From Paenibacillus sp. JJ-223 (GTDB lineage: Bacteria; Bacillota; Bacilli; Paenibacillales; Paenibacillaceae), in NCBI RefSeq assembly GCF_927798175.1, contig NZ_CAKMMP010000008.1, positions 186,001 to 250,000 of the forward strand: DNA of 64,000 nucleotides, written 5' to 3'. Position numbers and translations under genes: made by a program. Each line of letters opens with the position of its first letter. Position 1 is the first letter of the stretch. A model generated the notes under the pieces. It had not been told where the DNA came from. It was given only the letters and a program-made list of their open reading frames with translations, and searched no databases. Below are positions 63,143-64,000 of this stretch, piece after piece.

Positions 63143-64000
63143 TTATAGCGTTTCCAGCATAACTCTGGAACCGCCACCCGCCTCGTTCGCCGGGACGACG
63201 ATCAATTTGCGGGCAAGACGAGCCCGCAGTTCCGGCACATGGCTGATCACGCCGACGGCCAATCTGTCGTCATGCAGTTTTTCCAGGGAAGTGATCACCG
63301 TATCGAGCAGATCGGGATCGAGCGTGCCAAAGCCTTCGTCCAGGAAAAAGAATTGCAGCGGATATTGCCCCCGCAGCTGAATCTGCGCCGACAACGCCAG
63401 CGCCAGAGACAAGGAGGTCAGGAAGGTTTCTCCGCCAGACAGGGTGGATACCGGCCGTTTGACACCGCCGTTGGCATCGTCGCAGATGACAAAGCCGCCA
63501 CCGGAATCAACCTCCAGGGAGTAACGCTGCTTGGTCAGGAAACGCAAGCGCTGCGAGGCTGCCTGGCTCACCTGCATTAACTGCTCTTCCGCAATGTATT
63601 CCACGAAGGCATTGCCCCGGAACGCCGCTTGCAGCTTGCTCAGCAGCTCTCCCTCTTCGCTGACCTCAAGCCGTTTGTTTTCCAGCTCGGTCCAGCGTAC
63701 ATGCCGCTGCTGCACATCCTCCAAATCCCGCTCTGCTCTGGCTTTCGCTGCAAGTGCAGCTTCATCCTCCGCCCGTCTGGTTTGAAGGAGAGTCATGCAA
63801 TGCTGCCACTGTTCCTCGGTTACTTCCGCACCGTTCAACTTCTGCTCCAGCTCGCGCAGCAGGGATGCCAGCTCGCGTTCCCGTTCGCGGTGAAGACGGA
63901 TTTTTTCCGTCAGCCGCAGAACCTCGGTTTCTTCCACCTTGGCGAGTTCCACTTCATGATCGGTTTCAAACGGGGAATGCGCCAGCGATTGCCGCCAATG
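63143..64000 (-). CDS. sbcC: Exonuclease SbcC (partial, N-terminal part outside window)
   Basis: C-terminal about 286 residues of an SMC-like nuclease subunit; with SbcD it cleaves DNA hairpins and blocked ends. A coiled coil (heptad-like E/R/L-rich, residues of the visible part about 15-130) leads into the ABC signature L-S-G-G-E-T-F-L-T-S-L-S-L and Walker B F-F-F-L-D-E-G-F-G-T-L-D. The frame stays open through base 64000, so the gene begins outside. The GTG at 63952 is only an internal codon. Confidence 0.92.
   Translation of the reverse strand, partial: HWRQSLAHSPFETDHEVELAKVEETEVLRLTEKIRLHRERERELASLLRELEQKLNGAEVTEEQWQHCMTLLQTRRAEDEAALAAKARAERDLEDVQQRHVRWTELENKRLEVSEEGELLSKLQAAFRGNAFVEYIAEEQLMQVSQAASQRLRFLTKQRYSLEVDSGGGFVICDDANGGVKRPVSTLSGGETFLTSLSLALALSAQIQLRGQYPLQFFFLDEGFGTLDPDLLDTVITSLEKLHDDRLAVGVISHVPELRARLARKLIVVPANEAGGGSRVMLETL

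Overview
The window reads as a stretch of core chromosome from an endospore-forming member of the Bacillota, most likely Paenibacillus or a close relative. The evidence is conserved gene order, sporulation genes (spoVD, yqfC, yqfD, rsfA, ylaJ, a CotD-like coat gene), strong AGGAGG-type ribosome binding sites with frequent TTG and GTG starts, a class B RNase P RNA and a glycine T-box. The genus is inferred from overall gene content; no search was run. I see no phage, insertion sequence, CRISPR array, rRNA or tRNA. Most genes lie on the minus strand.

Layout. 1-5.3 kb is the start of the division and cell-wall (dcw) cluster read leftward: mraZ, rsmH, ftsL, pbpB, spoVD (cut by the window edge), with a four-repeat MraZ operator in front. 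5.5-8.6 kb holds bshC and ahcY. 8.7-14.3 kb is an oligopeptide ABC importer (oppA, oppB, oppC and a fused double ATPase). 14.4-16.5 kb has a DUF3397 gene, panE and rsfA. 16.8-19.7 kb contains a DUF2626 protein, an unrecognised coiled-coil exported protein and an orphan solute-binding-like protein. 19.8-26.3 kb is a block like B. subtilis yla (phoH2/ylaK, ylaJ, ylaH, typA/ylaG) with an LCP enzyme and a PNPOx-like protein. 26.4-28.8 kb has a LiaF-like membrane protein and a divergent TerC pair. 28.9-31.3 kb is thiI with its cysteine desulfurase. 31.5-36.4 kb carries small accessory genes, a transglycosylase and a membrane-anchored subtilase. 36.4-39.3 kb is a divergent MocR regulator and aminotransferase pair around a symmetrical operator. 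rnpB follows at 39.5-39.9 kb.

40.0-61.9 kb is the large conserved block nif3, trmK, rpoD, dnaG, yqxD, glyS, glyQ, recO, yqzL, era, cdd, dgkA, ybeY, pgpH, phoH, yqfD, yqfC, an unknown gene, floA, nfeD, yqeY, rpsU. It joins replication initiation, the housekeeping sigma factor, glycyl-tRNA charging, ribosome maturation and c-di-AMP breakdown. Within it a flotillin module (nfeD, floA, unknown partner) has its own sigma-W-type promoter, and a decayed XRE/cupin regulator sits between nfeD and yqeY. hinT, a PY-repeat protein and the C-terminal part of sbcC close the window.

No wholly new system is evident. The most promising signals are the flotillin-associated unknown membrane protein under an ECF-type promoter, the four-half-site MocR operator, the MraZ operator array, the coiled-coil exported protein that overlaps an orphan binding protein, and several stem-loops that are not simple terminators.
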